This document shows, piece by piece, positions 24,291 through 36,249 of a stretch of DNA of 64,000 nucleotides. The first letter of the stretch is position 1; each line of letters begins with the position of its first letter. The stretch comes from Molossus alvarezi (lineage: Eukaryota; Chordata; Mammalia; Chiroptera; Molossidae). The notes under the pieces are model-generated. The model saw only the letters and a list, made by a program, of their open reading frames with translations. It searched no databases and was not told where the DNA came from. Both the position numbers and the translations under genes were made by a program. The DNA is taken from assembly GCA_037176705.1 (NCBI GenBank), contig CM073889.1:100457890-100521889 (forward strand), written 5' to 3'.

Positions 24291-24959
24291 GCTAGGGTTC
24301 CCTCCAAGCACCAGTTTTACCCGTGACCAGGAAGAGAATGATCAGTACCCCTGGCAGCACCCCAGTTGGGAAAAGACAGATGTCCATTTCAGATGTCGTC
24401 TTGCCTCCCTTTCTATGCCGCTCTCCAGTTCCCACCCCCATTGAAACCTGCTGGATTAGTCATTTACACCATAGTATGAAGGTCAGACCTCTCCCAGAGG
24501 AACTTGGATAGTCATCACAGAGTGAGACTTGGAATCAGACAGACCCTGCATTCAGGGGCATGTTGGAAGGTACTGTGGATGCAGGCAGACCTCAGGAATG
24601 GAGGTAGCTCTGGGTCCAACTCGGTCAATTCACACTCTCAGAGCATCTCAGGTCCTGTCGGGTTTCTGCCCGATCTCCCTTGTCCATAGACTGGCGACTC
24701 ATCCCATGTTCCACAGGCCAGACCTGCTCAAGAGCCAGTCTGGTGGCCTCACTAATTACCCTCGCAGGGTCCTTCCACCAAGCCACCCCATGGGTCCCGG
24801 TGGGCTGTGGGAGGACCACCCTTGGGTGTGGCATCAGCCGCTCCAGGCAACAGCTGCCTGCAGGCACAGAGCAGCCTGGCCTGAATCTCTGAGCAGGACA
24901 CATGGGAGAGAATAGTTTCAGCGACTGGAGAGCTCAGCACCATAACTGTGGCTCCCGTG

Positions 24960-25090
24960 ACCCCGTGTCCACGTGTCCTTACCTGCTGTGTGACCATTGT
25001 GTCTGGATCTTTCTGACCTCAGTTTCCTCCTCTAAGATGGGTTTCATCTTACAGACTAGTGGGGGTTGGAGAGAGTATTTAAAGGCTTAG
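24960..25090 (+). repeat. MIR fragment
   Basis: CTTACCTGCTGTGTGACCATTG..CTGACCTCAGTTTCCTCCTCTAAGATGGG is a good MIR match. Confidence 0.7.
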
Positions 25091-25099
25091 CTCCTAAAT

Positions 25100-26480
25100 G
25101 CCACAATGTAATTATGATGCCCGTTGCCTCCACTGATCCTCACAGCGACCCTGGGAGATGGGCAGGGCCAGCACTGTCAGCCCTCTACAGGTTCGGAGCT
25201 GGTTGGCAGAAAGGGACCCACCTGCTCCTTTGGGCTCCTGATGCGGTGTTCTTTCCACTAAAACACCTGGCAAATAACTGTGGGTTTCAGGACATAGGTA
25301 CCAGTGAACAAATTGTCATAAGCTGTCACTTGCGAGGCACCCGCTTCCCAGGGATGGTTTGAAATAGCTCTCCCTGGCATTCCTCCAAATGGGACAAAGA
25401 CCGGAGAAGCCCTGGATCTCAACTGCTCAAGTGCAGCAAGTGGGTTAATAACTGGCATGAGCCTGCCTCTGAGCCCCGGACACTGCCATCCCCATGACAC
25501 ACGCTTCTGTCACTGCTCACAGTCAGCGCTGTGTGTCGGCAGAGGGCTCCCGGGGGAGTGGCCGGGAGGGCCTGGCACTGCTGAGGACAGCAATTAGCAG
25601 GGAGTGGCTGGTACTAATCGCTCTGATCAGAAGCAGCCAAGCCTGCTGCTCAGAGGACATGTTGGCTCCACGGCCCCGGGAGAGGGATAAAGGGAGTAAC
25701 TTGGGGTCCTCTTCTCATTCCGGAGTGAAGGCGGACTCAGGAGCTGGGGGACCCAGAGGTGGCTGGGGCCCAGGCTGGCCCATTCCCCTGTACCCAGAGC
25801 CCACGTCCTGCTTCCAGTCCAGCCAGCACGTGTTTAAGTGAGCCCTAGAAAGTTTTCTCCTGTCCCCCCAACCCTGGGAGTCCTCAGTGACCAGGGAGTC
25901 TGGGGCACTGTGTGTCCAGCCAGAGTACCTCTCAGGGTTCAGGAGGACATTCCGGAGAGGACTCCCCCACGTCACTGTGCCCTTGGCAGAAACACCCAGG
26001 AAACCCCTGAGATGGGGGCTCACCTGGAGAGTGGGGCTGTCAGGGCCTGAGAACTCTTCCCAGAAGACTTTGCTGCCCAGGGCACATTCGTAGCTCCTGT
26101 GAAAAGACTCGGCTGAATCAAAGCAAAATTCTCTTAATGATCGTTATTATTGTCACCATTATTGGTATTAATAATATGTGTTAGAATTCTTTTGTGTTTT
26201 AGACCTGATATTTATGTTCTTAAAACCCTGGGAGAGGAAAACAGAGGAAAGCAAAGGTATTATTCTCTTCTGTAGGTATAGACAAGGGGGCCCAAGCATG
26301 CAGGTGACTGACACCGTGGCAGGCCAATGTAGAACACACACGTGGGGCTGGGGCCAGGCCAGGTGGCGCCAGGCACTCATTCAGTCTTCTTTCTGAGTGT
26401 CCGGCATTCAGTTACATACCATGTGATAGGAGCTCCTGCAAAATTACTTAGGGGACTCTTCTATCAACCAGAAGGCATAT
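25100..26480. other. No recognisable gene or repeat
   Basis: Unique-looking, GC-moderate sequence ending in a short AT-rich stretch (26130-26220). Confidence 0.5.
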
Positions 26481-26482
26481 GT

Positions 26483-26676
26483 ATTTTTTTTTTCTTTATT
26501 GATTTTAGAGAGAGGGGAAGGGAGAGGGAGAGAAAGATAGAAACATTGATGAGAGAGAACACTGGTTGACCGCCTCCTGCATGCCCCCGCTGGGGATTGG
26601 GCCCACAGCCTGGGCATGTACCCTGACTGGGAATTGAACCAGCGACCTCCTGGTGCATGGGTCATTGCTCAACCAG
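26483..26676 (-). mobile_element. Ves-type SINE (second head subtype), 5'-truncated
   Basis: The minus-strand body and T/A tail match the copy at 7600-7813, but the first part of the tRNA-like head (GGCTCAG region) is missing. The element stops at CTGGTTGAGC. I found no clear TSD. Confidence 0.87.
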
Positions 26677-27899
26677 ATGACATAGACCAAAGAGGTGAAT
26701 ATATTTTCCTCTCCTGCGTCACAGGTGCTTCCTGGAACAGAACCACCTGTTCCTGAAATGGCAGTGGAGAGGGAGAGAGTTTATTTGGCAGCTGGGCGTT
26801 GTCCTGGGTCAGCGTGGCTTCAGGCCCTCTTCCTGTGGGTGGGCCAGGGAGATGCCTTGTTCATGGACCGGCTTCATGGGTGTGCCCCTCATCGGCGCCC
26901 CAGGCTCCATGCTCAGGAGAGTTAATGCGTGGTGAATGCTCAGCAGTCGCTGATTTTAAAATCTTATTTTAAACAGAGGCCCTGAACGTCCTGTTTGCAC
27001 AGGTGATGCAGCCGGTGCTGTGGGCTCACGGTGCCACGGTGGTTGGGGGCAGGAGGCCTGCGTTCCTCGCCACCACCCTGCAGTCTGTGGGGTCTGTCAG
27101 CTGACCTAACTGCTGGGAGGGGCCCGCAGGGGCCGCAGTCCCCACTGTCCGTGGGCATTTATGGCAGCTGCACGTGGAAGCGGGGCAGCTGAGCAAGGCC
27201 AGATGGGATTTCTGGAATGAGCACACGTTCTCTGGCTGCCACTCCCCACCCACCCTCCCTCCATCCCCAGACCCCTTCCCTCCTCACCTGAAACACCAGG
27301 TGCACCATGTGACCTTGATGGCAGAGGGCAAGGGGCCGGAAATCCTCCACCCACGACAACAGCGCCCCCCAATCCTGCCCTGAAGTTGACTCCATCGGTG
27401 CTCCCCCTAGAGTTATTTTTGATAAATGAAGAAGAGAACTATTTAAAGAATGAGGGCTTTGCTCCCGAGGGCTCCCGAGGGCTTCCTCGGGCCACAGCAG
27501 GTTCCGAGAGCACATTCGAGCGCAGCGGTCCTCGGGGAGGCAGCCCCACCCCACCCCACACCCACACCCTGCCAGAGCACAGTTCTTGCTGGTGCATCAG
27601 GTTCAGCAGGAAAACAATAGAGAGCTGAGGAGTGAGACCAGAATCATGGACACTGATGCAAGCGCCATGGGACTCCAGAGGAGGGCAATTGGTGCTTAAT
27701 GCCAACTTTGGCACCTGAAACTAGCGGTCTCCAAAGTGGGGTGCACAAGCCCTTCCCCCAAAGAAAGTGTTAGAACGCCTATGTATATTTATTTCTATCT
27801 TTTGGATTCTATTTTGGGGTCTTTTTTGTGTGCACAAAATCTAAAATGTATTACCGGGGTGAGGGTGTGTACGTGTGTATATTGCACACTGTGTGTGGG

Positions 27900-28338
27900 G
27901 GTGTGTGCTAGGGCTGCTGTAACAGAGTACCATAAACTGAGTGGCTTAAACAGTAGAAATGTATTCTCTCTCACAGTTCTGGGGGGGCTGCACGTCCCAG
28001 ATGAAGGTGTTGGCAGGCTTGGTTCCTTCTGAGGGCTCTGAGGGAGCATCTGCTCCATGCTGTCCCCTAGCTTTGGAGGTCAGCTGGCCATCTTTGGCAT
28101 TTATTGGCTTGTAGATGCATCACCTTGATCTCTGGTATTCTCCTTGTGTCTGTGTGCAAATTCCCCCTCTTATAATGAGACCAGTCATATTGACTAGGGG
28201 CCCACTTGACTCCAGTGTGACCTCATCCTAATTAATTATATTTGCAATAACGCTGTTTCCAAATGAGGTCACATTCTGAGGCATGGGGTGAGGACTGCAG
28301 TGTCTGAACTTTGGGAGACATAATTCAACCCAGAACAA
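27900..28338 (+). mobile_element. MLT1-type (ERVL-MaLR) solo LTR, well preserved
   Basis: The order is as in MLT1: GGGCTGCTGTAACAGAGTACC, CTCTCACAGTTCTGGGG, TGGCTTGTAGATGCATCACC, TAATGAGACCAGTCATATTG, ATGAGGTCACATTCTGAGG and ATAATTCAACCCAGAACA. No provirus is attached. Confidence 0.82.
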
Positions 28339-28861
28339 ATGGTATAAGCAGTGAAACTGCTGGAAAACCACCGGCTTAGCTAAGTCGTTTGCTCTCCGTG
28401 GTCAGCCGTTGCCTCTGTGTTAGCCCAGCCGTCGCCGCATCCCATCAGCGGACCCTGGTCAGTAATGTAGTCCTGGTGAACAGCAGAAGCTGCTGCCGGG
28501 GTTTGCCGGACCCTGCGGCCTCCAGTCTACTAAGGAGAGTCCTGCATCAGAGGTGCAGGGCCGAGTGCCAGGCACGGGAAGATTACCCTGGGTCCTGCCT
28601 CTCTTCCCTGTCTTGACACATCAAGTCACAGTGAGCAAAAGGAGCACAGATGCAGTCACAGTGAAAGGACTCCTGAGTCCAGCCACTCCAGCGACGGAGG
28701 TCAGGAGTGTAGGATTTTAGGAGTGGCAGGAGACTAGGATTTTAAAGTTGGCAGACCTTTGAGATCGTCCAGTCCAGCCCTGTCATTTCACGGACGAGGG
28801 GCCTGACGCCAGAGGAGGGGAAAGTCTTGCTCAGGGTTTCAGTAGGATCGGGACTGGTGGC

Positions 28862-29400
28862 CGTGTTAGCGATCTATTGCTGTGTAGCAAAGTACCCCCG
28901 ACCAACACACAGAATTTCTTACGCTTTTTGCCGGCCAGGAGTCTAGGCTCAGCCTCGCCAGGTCCTCTGCGTCCGGGGCCTCTCCCAAGGCTGCAGTCAA
29001 GGTTGGCTGAGGCTGTAACTGACTGTGGGAGGATCTGCTTCCGAGCTCACTCCTGTGGTTGCTGTCGGGATTTGGTGCCTATGGCTGTTGGGCTGAGGCC
29101 TCGGCTCCTCACTGGCTGTAGGCAGAGGCCACCACAGCTCCTTGTCACGTGACCTCTCCAACATGACAGTTTTCCTCATCAAAGTGTGCAAGCCAAGAGG
29201 GCAATGGAGAGTCTGCAAGGCGGAAGTCAGTCTTTCGTAACCTGTTGGCAGAAGTGGCAGCCTGTCACTTTTGCCGTATTCTAATTGTCAGAAGCAAGTC
29301 ACCAGCTCTCACCTACACTCAAAGGAGGTGATTAAACAAGGGCATGGTAGTAGAAGTGAGGGGTCATTGAGGGCTGTCTTAGAGAACTGCTTACCACTGC
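28862..29400 (+). mobile_element. MaLR/MLT1-like LTR relic (other subfamily)
   Basis: It begins GTTAGCGATCTATTGCTGTGTAGCAAAGTACC and later carries AGGATCTGCTTCCGAGCTCACTC and CACACTCAAAGGAGGTGATTAA-like blocks typical of the group. The subfamily is unresolved. Confidence 0.65.
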
Positions 29401-29404
29401 AGCA

Positions 29405-29790
29405 TTTAGTAGGAAACCCAAGTAACAGTGGTTTAAACAGCACAGAATTTAGTTTTCTCCCATGTAAAAGAAATATAGACGCAGGCAGCCCAGGGCTGGT
29501 GTAGGGGCTCTGTCATCATCAGAGGCCCAGGTTCTCTCTATTCTTCTGCTTTGCCATGCTTAATGAGTGTCTGTTATCCTCAGAGTTACCTCACAGCCCA
29601 AGAGAGCTGCTAGAGCTCCAGGCGTTACATCCACATTCCAGGCAAGAAGGAGAAAGTGGGAAGGACAAAAGACGTGTCAGTCTATTTAAAGAGTTTCCTA
29701 TTCAATATCTTCCTTTTGTATCTCATTGGCTACTGTTTTCTTTGAGGGAGGCTGGGAGATACAGTTTTTATCTGGGCACGTGGTCTCCCC
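29405..29790 (+). repeat. Ancient interspersed repeat, family unresolved (copy B)
   Basis: It is homologous to 5660-5999 and resembles a common mammal-wide repeat with CCAGGGCTGGT..CTCTGTCATCATCAG and TATCTCATTGGC blocks. Confidence 0.55.
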
Positions 29791-29829
29791 CAATATTATA
29801 AGCGTTTTATTATCAAGGAAGAAGAGATG

Positions 29830-32100
29830 AGATATTCCAGATTCATCTAGAAGCGTCTGCGACTCTCATGGCTCCACAACCTGCAGGTAGTAAAGCCAGA
29901 TTTTGGGGTCCCACTGCATCGTGCAGACATTCTCCCAGTTTCTGGGCTCCTGGGGGAACTCTGTCGGTAACGGGTTGCGCATTGAAGGATGAAACATTAA
30001 GTATGATGTCGACTGGCTGATTTCATTTGCTCCCTCTCTCATTCATTGAATGTACCTTTGCTGATTATCTGTTCTCCATGGGGCAGTAGGAAGTAGGAAG
30101 AAAAAGACTTGAGGGGCCCGCAGCATCCAGGGGAAACAGACATGAGTGGATAAATGACCATCCAACAGATAACTCACTAGAACACCAGTCATGAGAAGAG
30201 GCACGCAGTCTGGGTCTTGAAGGGTGGATAGTTGTCTGGCCAGGGACGGGTCAAGGAGGCAGCCCGTGTGCTGGCGCGCAGATCCCGCGCCCTGGTCTGA
30301 AGGAAGGCCTCTAGGAAGTTCTCTCTTCTCCACCCTAGAACTGGGCTGTTTCGAGTGAGGAGACCCAGCAGCCGATGCAAGAATCGGGCCTGGACCTCAA
30401 GCAGGGCCCATGCTGGGGCCTCCAGCACCATCTGTTTCATTGCTTCTTCACCTTTTCCGGGCCATCCTCTGTCTCCTGAACTCCTTAGCCCTCCAGTGGG
30501 CATGCGTCAAGCTTCAGGCCCTGAAGCAGTGGGCAGGTTGGTCTGGGCAGACAGGGAAACCCCAGCTGAGGGTACTAGGGAATGAAGGAAGTGCTGAGAT
30601 CTCAGCAGTGTTCTAGGTTTCTCCTGCTTGGTGACCTAAGGCGGTGACCATACCACAGGCATCCCCGCGACGGACTTATGTTTTGATTGATTTATAAGTC
30701 ACGGGAGAACAACCAAAGCCACACAACATAACCTGTGAACTTCTGTTCATTATATTTAAGGTGTCAGAGGCCTCCGTGTGAAGGAAGTTAGAAGTGTGGT
30801 CTCATTAGCAAGGAGGGAAGGTGTGGCGGGCACCTCTCGGCACTGGGGCGAAGGTGGCACTATCCAAGGCTGCTCAGACATGCTTGAAGCCTGCCACCCT
30901 CCAGCCCCATACACAGAATTTCACAAGAGAGCCCACAGGGCACAGGACATGCTGTGTGTGGGGGGGGGTGGGGCTGGAACAAAGCTCAGGGCGTATAACA
31001 TTTCTGTGCATTTAAAAATTAAGGATTGAACTTGGGAACATATTTCCCTTTGGTGTTTTGCCAGCAGGAGAACCCACTGCTGGGAGGTATGTGAAATGCT
31101 GAGCTGCTCCTGCAGCATGGACAGTGGACAGGCAGGCTCCTCACTTACCATCATGGCAAAGGGGGAGGACATTCTACAGCAACACCCAGAGCAAGAAGGA
31201 GGACGAGAGCACCACTAAAGACAACAGTGATCATTACTGAGTATATATTCAGCTGGAGTTAAAGTATTTGTGGGGATTATCTTCCTCAGGCCCCACCTGC
31301 AGCCCAGCCTCCTTTCCAGGAAATCGGGGGCAACCCCATGGCACTCTCCTGTCCCCCTCTGGCCCTATGGAGTGTAGCAGATGCTAGGTTCAGCGGTGAT
31401 GCGCAGGGTGATGGGTGGACAGGATGCTGTCCTGGTGCAGGGGCCCTGGTGCACTGCCAGGGTAGAGAGTTACCTCTGTGCCAGCCAGCTCACGGATGCA
31501 GAAAGGCCTCGCAGAACTGCAGGAGGGGTATCAGCAGACAGTTCTGCTGCCCTGGGGTGTGACAGGTGCCTCCCAGCATGCTGTGCCCTGGTGTGACTAG
31601 TCGCCCGAGTCCTCAGACCGCGGTTCCTCAGACCTGGCTGTCTCGCCGGGCGCTCAACAGACAGGAGAGACCTCATGGCCAACCCGCTTTGTCCTTCAAA
31701 TTTGTTTTGTTCTTGCTTATGTAACAGTGCTACAAGCTCATTCTGGAAGGAAAAAAAAGAAGGAAAAAGAAGGAGGAAAATATTGAAGAAGTAGTCCGAA
31801 TCCCACCTGCAGGAGATGTTTTAGGGTATTTGTTTAGGGTCATGCAGTAGACGCCAAGGGCTGTTTTGTCCCCTTCGGTGACTGCTGACCCAGTGCGGAG
31901 GCTGCATCTCGGTTGCTGGGCACCCAGGGTCTAGCACAGTACATGCGCTGAGGAAGTGCCCTGAGTTCCTTGTGCCCTGAGTCAAGGGTAGAACCAGATT
32001 AAAGGGCACGGGGGCCTGGTGGGACGTTCTGTTGTACTGAAAGTTCACTGCCCCAGCTCCGTTCCTGGCCTGTCACTACAAACCCGACTGGAATGCTGGG
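29830..32100. other. No recognisable gene; weak L2-like start
   Basis: 30025-30185 has a weak L2-like look (ATTCATTGAATG..). The rest shows only a 9-bp G-run near 30960 and a purine-rich patch at 31745-31785. Confidence 0.45.
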
Positions 32101-32294
32101 TAATTTTTTCTCCCTCGGATGGTGCTGGGTGAGACGAACAAGTGCGTCGTTACCTTCTGCAGCAGAGCTAGTTCTTTCCTTTCCTCCCAGGCTTCCTGAC
32201 CAGCCCTGGGCAGCCTCCTGTTCCAGGGCTCCCGGGGCAGCGTGTCTCCCTTTCGTTCCAGCACACGCTGGTGTGTCCCTGGTGAGGGGGACTC

Positions 32295-32455
32295 TGCTGA
32301 CATCGGAGCTGCGTGCTCCTCGCCGTCCCGCTAGCTGCGCTGCGCACGGGGAGGGTTTCCACCAGCTGCTCCCGTCCACGCCGGGCAGGCACGGTTCTGG
32401 TTTGGCTCTCGGGCTCGGCTCTGCATTCCGGGAAGTGTATCCGCTGACCTGGATC
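32295..32455. promoter_or_regulatory. Small CpG-island-like patch, possible alternative promoter or enhancer
   Basis: I count 16 CpG in about 155 bp, close to the number expected without CpG depletion. The patch is followed 370 bp later by the GGGGCGA heptamer array. It lies about 15.5 kb upstream of the CTIF ATG exon. No TATA box or known first exon was recognised. Confidence 0.3.
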
Positions 32456-32826
32456 TGCCCTCATCTCGAAGTCTTCAGGCCCATTTTTTATCCGGCTATA
32501 GGAACGTGTTTAAAGTTTTTGTTGAAACAAAGAGGACCTGACCCTGTTAATCTGTGTGAATATCAAGGGGCCAGCTCTGTAATCCCAGGCTCACAAAAGA
32601 AAAATGTGTCTTCTCCACCTTGATCCAGCGCCCAGTACGACTGACAAACGGCCAGGACGTGAGCACCGTGTTTAGATACTGAGAATCAAGTCAGCAGTGT
32701 CCTGAACTCCGGATACCCCGTCTGCAACACACAGTGATTTCTAACATTGGGCTCGCAAGGGCGGGCCGGACTCCTGTAGGCCACGCGATGGGGATGGGTG
32801 ATGGGGAGGGCGCTCTCCCAGGGCCT

Positions 32827-32890
32827 TGCCCCTCGCCCCTCGCCCCTCGCCCCTCGCCCCTCGCCCCTCGCCCCTCGCCCCTCGCCCCCT
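32827..32890 (-). repeat. (GGGGCGA)n heptamer array
   Basis: About nine 7-bp units, GCCCCTC on the plus strand and GGGGCGA on the minus strand, each giving a run of four G separated by three bases. This is a canonical G-quadruplex pattern on the minus strand. A G-rich stretch follows on the plus strand at 32908-32922. Confidence 0.95.
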
Positions 32891-34128
32891 CGCCGCTCCT
32901 CGCTCCTGGGGGGGCGGGGGGGAGTGCACAACTCTGAGAAAACACCTGGCCAGCCTCATTGGTAAACATGACACCCTGTTGTCGACTGGCAGCCTGGGGA
33001 CCCGCCTGCAGGGAGTGGAGGTGCAGTCCCCCAGCAGCTATAAACTAATGGCCCCTTAGATGGCATGGAATGACATTTCTCATTATCCATTTTCAGGGGG
33101 CTGGTAGAACTGAGATTGAGTCATGTACGGATAAGTTAATCTTTCTGTCCTGGATGCTCTAACACTGTTTTGTTTTGTTTTGAGCAAGAAAGCTAAGACA
33201 AGCTTAGACAGGGCAGGCTCCTGGAGGCAGCCGGGGCTCTAGTCCTGGCTCTGCGTTCAGGGCTGTCACGCCTCAGCTCCGTGCTCGTGTCTCCTCACCT
33301 GTAATGTGAGGGACTGGCTTGCCCATTTCACAGGTGTTTTTGTCACAGGTTAATATGTCTGAAGTCGGGGTGCATCTTACTGCTGCTGGCTGCCAGCCGC
33401 ATGGCAGGTGTGACATAGCCGTCAGTGCCTGAGCAGGTGTGAACGTGGCCCTCTGATCAGGTCGTCACGACCTCGGTTGAATTAGGTGTATTTTGGGGTA
33501 GCCATATGTTCAGTGTAATTGTCATTCAAATGTCTTCAGAGATCTCCCTGTGATATATTATTGGCACCAAAAGTTACTACGTACGCTGAAGGGCATAGAA
33601 ACAGTAGCAGAACATTGATTTGGTGTTAGAAGAGCAAATATTCACTGCTGGGAGAAAAGCTGCAATCTCACACTTGTAAAACGACGAGAACTGCCCACCT
33701 CATGGCTAAGCAATGCCACCCCCAAAGGCGGGAGACTTCCCCACATCCCTCAGAAGAGACGAAAGGATCTCAAAGCCACACAAGTCTTGTGTGACCAAGG
33801 TCTGCATGTAGGACCATCATAAAGACGTTATGTCATAGTTTAATTGGCAGCATTTTTTCTTTGTGGCTCATAAAATAGTGGTGGGTCTTGCAGTTGGTGA
33901 CTTTGCTTCCTAAGGTTTCTCCTGGTTTTCATATATAATGGTTATATTTGTGTTTTTCTGTCAATTAGGGCAAGCAAATAAAAATAATATTTTCAGCATT
34001 CCTCTCATGTGTCGGTGCTGTCGCTCTCAAATCCACAGCACTTGATTCATGATGATCAATTGCCTGGTTACTTTCTTGCCTTTCCTGTTGTGTTTTTAGC
34101 ACCTAACACCAAGCTTGCTTTTTAAATG

Positions 34129-34385
34129 AATGGATAGATGAATATATGAAAGAATGAGTAGATGGATGGATGGATGGATGGATGGAGGATATATGGATGG
34201 ATACATGGATGAATGGATAGATATATGGATGGATGGATGGATGGATGGATGGATGGATGGATGGATAGATGGATGGATAAGTGAGTGGATATGTGGATGG
34301 ATATATGAATAGATAAATGGGTGGATATATGGATGGATGGGTGATGGAGGGATATATGGATGGATAAATGGATGGGAGGATGGAG
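34129..34385. repeat. (GGAT)n tetranucleotide array
   Basis: About 250 bp of imperfect GGAT/GATA-type units, with a perfect core around 34222-34265. Confidence 0.95.
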
Positions 34386-34624
34386 CTGCTCCAGGAGATG
34401 CATCTCCATCTTTGGTGAGGCAGCAGAATCCCTTCTAGGGAAGTAGCAGACCATTCTTCCAGATTCAGTGGGAACCTGGACTCAGTTTTTGGGCTTGTTG
34501 TTGATTCACTTATAGTTTTAGATGACTCTCACAGGTACAGTGCTCCCTGGAGAGGTCTTCAAACTAATCAGCCAGAGATTTTAACCCAAGGCCATTATCT
34601 TGGAGCTGCTTGTGTAGATGCACT

Positions 34625-35330
34625 AATTTTTAAAACAACTTTATTGAGATATAATCCACATACCAAACAGTTCACTTATTTAAAGTGTACTATTAAATAG
34701 TTGTCAGCATAATCACAGATTTGGACGCCCATAGTCAATTTTAGATCATCTTCATCACCTCAAAAAGAAACCCCACACCCTTTAGCTATCGCCACCACTG
34801 CACCTGCCCACCTACCCCATCCCCTATCCCAGCCCTAAGCAACCACCAATTTACTTTCTGCTTCTATAAATTTTCATATTCTGGACAGTTTATATTAGTG
34901 GAATCATAATGGTCTTTTATGACTTTTATTTAGCACATTGTTTTTAAGGTTCATTCATGTTTGAGCATGCATCGGTACTTCATTCCTTTTAATGGCCAAA
35001 TAATATTCCATTGCATGGACATACCTACCACATTTTGTGTATCCATTCATCAGGTATGAACATTTGGGTTGTTTCCATGATTGGGCTTTTATTAATAATG
35101 CTACTAAAACATTTATATACAAGTTTTTGTGTGGACACATATTTCAATTTCTCTTGGATATATACCTAGGAATAGAATTGTCGGGTCATATGTTAACTCT
35201 GTGTTTAATTGTTGGAGAAACTACTGCACTATTTTCCAAGCAGCTGCACTACTGTTTCATTCCCATTATCAATGTGTGAGGTCTCTGATTTCTCCAAGTC
35301 CTCACCCACACTTGACTCTGATTTACAAGG
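34625..35330 (-). mobile_element. Antisense L1 3' fragment (~0.7 kb)
   Basis: A continuous match to reversed old L1: AACTTTATTGAGATATAATCCACATACC at one end, then ATGGCCAAATAATATTCCATTG and TTGGATATATACCTAGGAATAG. Local open frames of 60-113 aa are by-products. Confidence 0.85.
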
Positions 35331-36079
35331 TCCTTTCTCCAAAAGGGGGCTGCTTTCTGCCTCTCTGTCTCCTCCTTCCTGGGTCTCAGCCGAGTGCACA
35401 GAGGGCTGTGGGGAATTTCTCAGTTAATTATCTGCCAGTTAACCACTCAGCTTGCCCCCTGTGGTTGTAACTGGCTGCAGGCTGCTCCTGCTGTGTGCGT
35501 GTGAGGAGGTTATCTGTTGCTACCACACTCTAGTGGGTGAAATGAACCTCAGAGATAATGGGAATGTAGCACCTGAGGTCTGTGATGGACAGCCCTTCAG
35601 GATCTGCCAGGTGGGCGCTCTCTGCATGGCATCTGTCTGTGTCTGGGAGTCCTTGCAGCCCCAGACTAGCCCTGGGGAGAGCTCCTAGGTCACAAGGACC
35701 CAAGATGGGCAACTCCACCGGCCTCCTGCAGGTAGCCCATGGGCTTTACATCCATCTTCTGGAAAACTGTACTTTGTGCCAGGTCCTGAAAGTGTGTGAT
35801 GGGAAAGACAAAATGAGCCCTGTCCACAAGAAGGCATACTGTAGTGAGTTCCAAGAAGTGATTTGAGCTCAGACTCTCTGGCCGCCTAGTTCCCTAATTA
35901 CTTGACCTCAGCATGTCCCAGAGAGAAACACTTGGAGATACCAACCCAGGAGAATTACCATACCTGGGTCTTCAACATGAACTTGGCCAACGGCTCTCAT
36001 CTCTGGCTTGGCCATCCTTCGCCTGAGACCTCCGTAATCGGGGCTCTGTGTTCTACAAGGTTGAAGACTACCTAGGAAA

Positions 36080-36245
36080 TGTGGGCAACTCTGTCTGCCT
36101 CAGTTTCCTAATTTGTACAATGGGGACAGAAATGGTGCCTACATTATAGGATTGTCTTGGATTAAATGAGCATATACCGAGTATCTGTCACAGGGCTTGG
36201 CACATAATAAGTGCTCAGCAAAATGGTAGTTGTTATTGTCTTTTA
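36080..36245 (+). repeat. MIR, well preserved
   Basis: CTGCCTCAGTTTCCTAATTTGTACAATGGGG..AGGATTGTCTTGGATTAAATGAG..GGCTTGGCACATAATAAGTGCTCAGC covers core and 3' end. Confidence 0.85.
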
Positions 36246-36249
36246 TATA

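Noticed and set aside
27900..29400. Endogenous retrovirus provirus
   Set aside because: Only solo MaLR-type LTR relics are present. No gag, pol or env similarity was seen between or around them.
34122..34454. His/Pro/Ile-rich frame across the GGAT array
   Set aside because: A translation of a simple tetranucleotide repeat.
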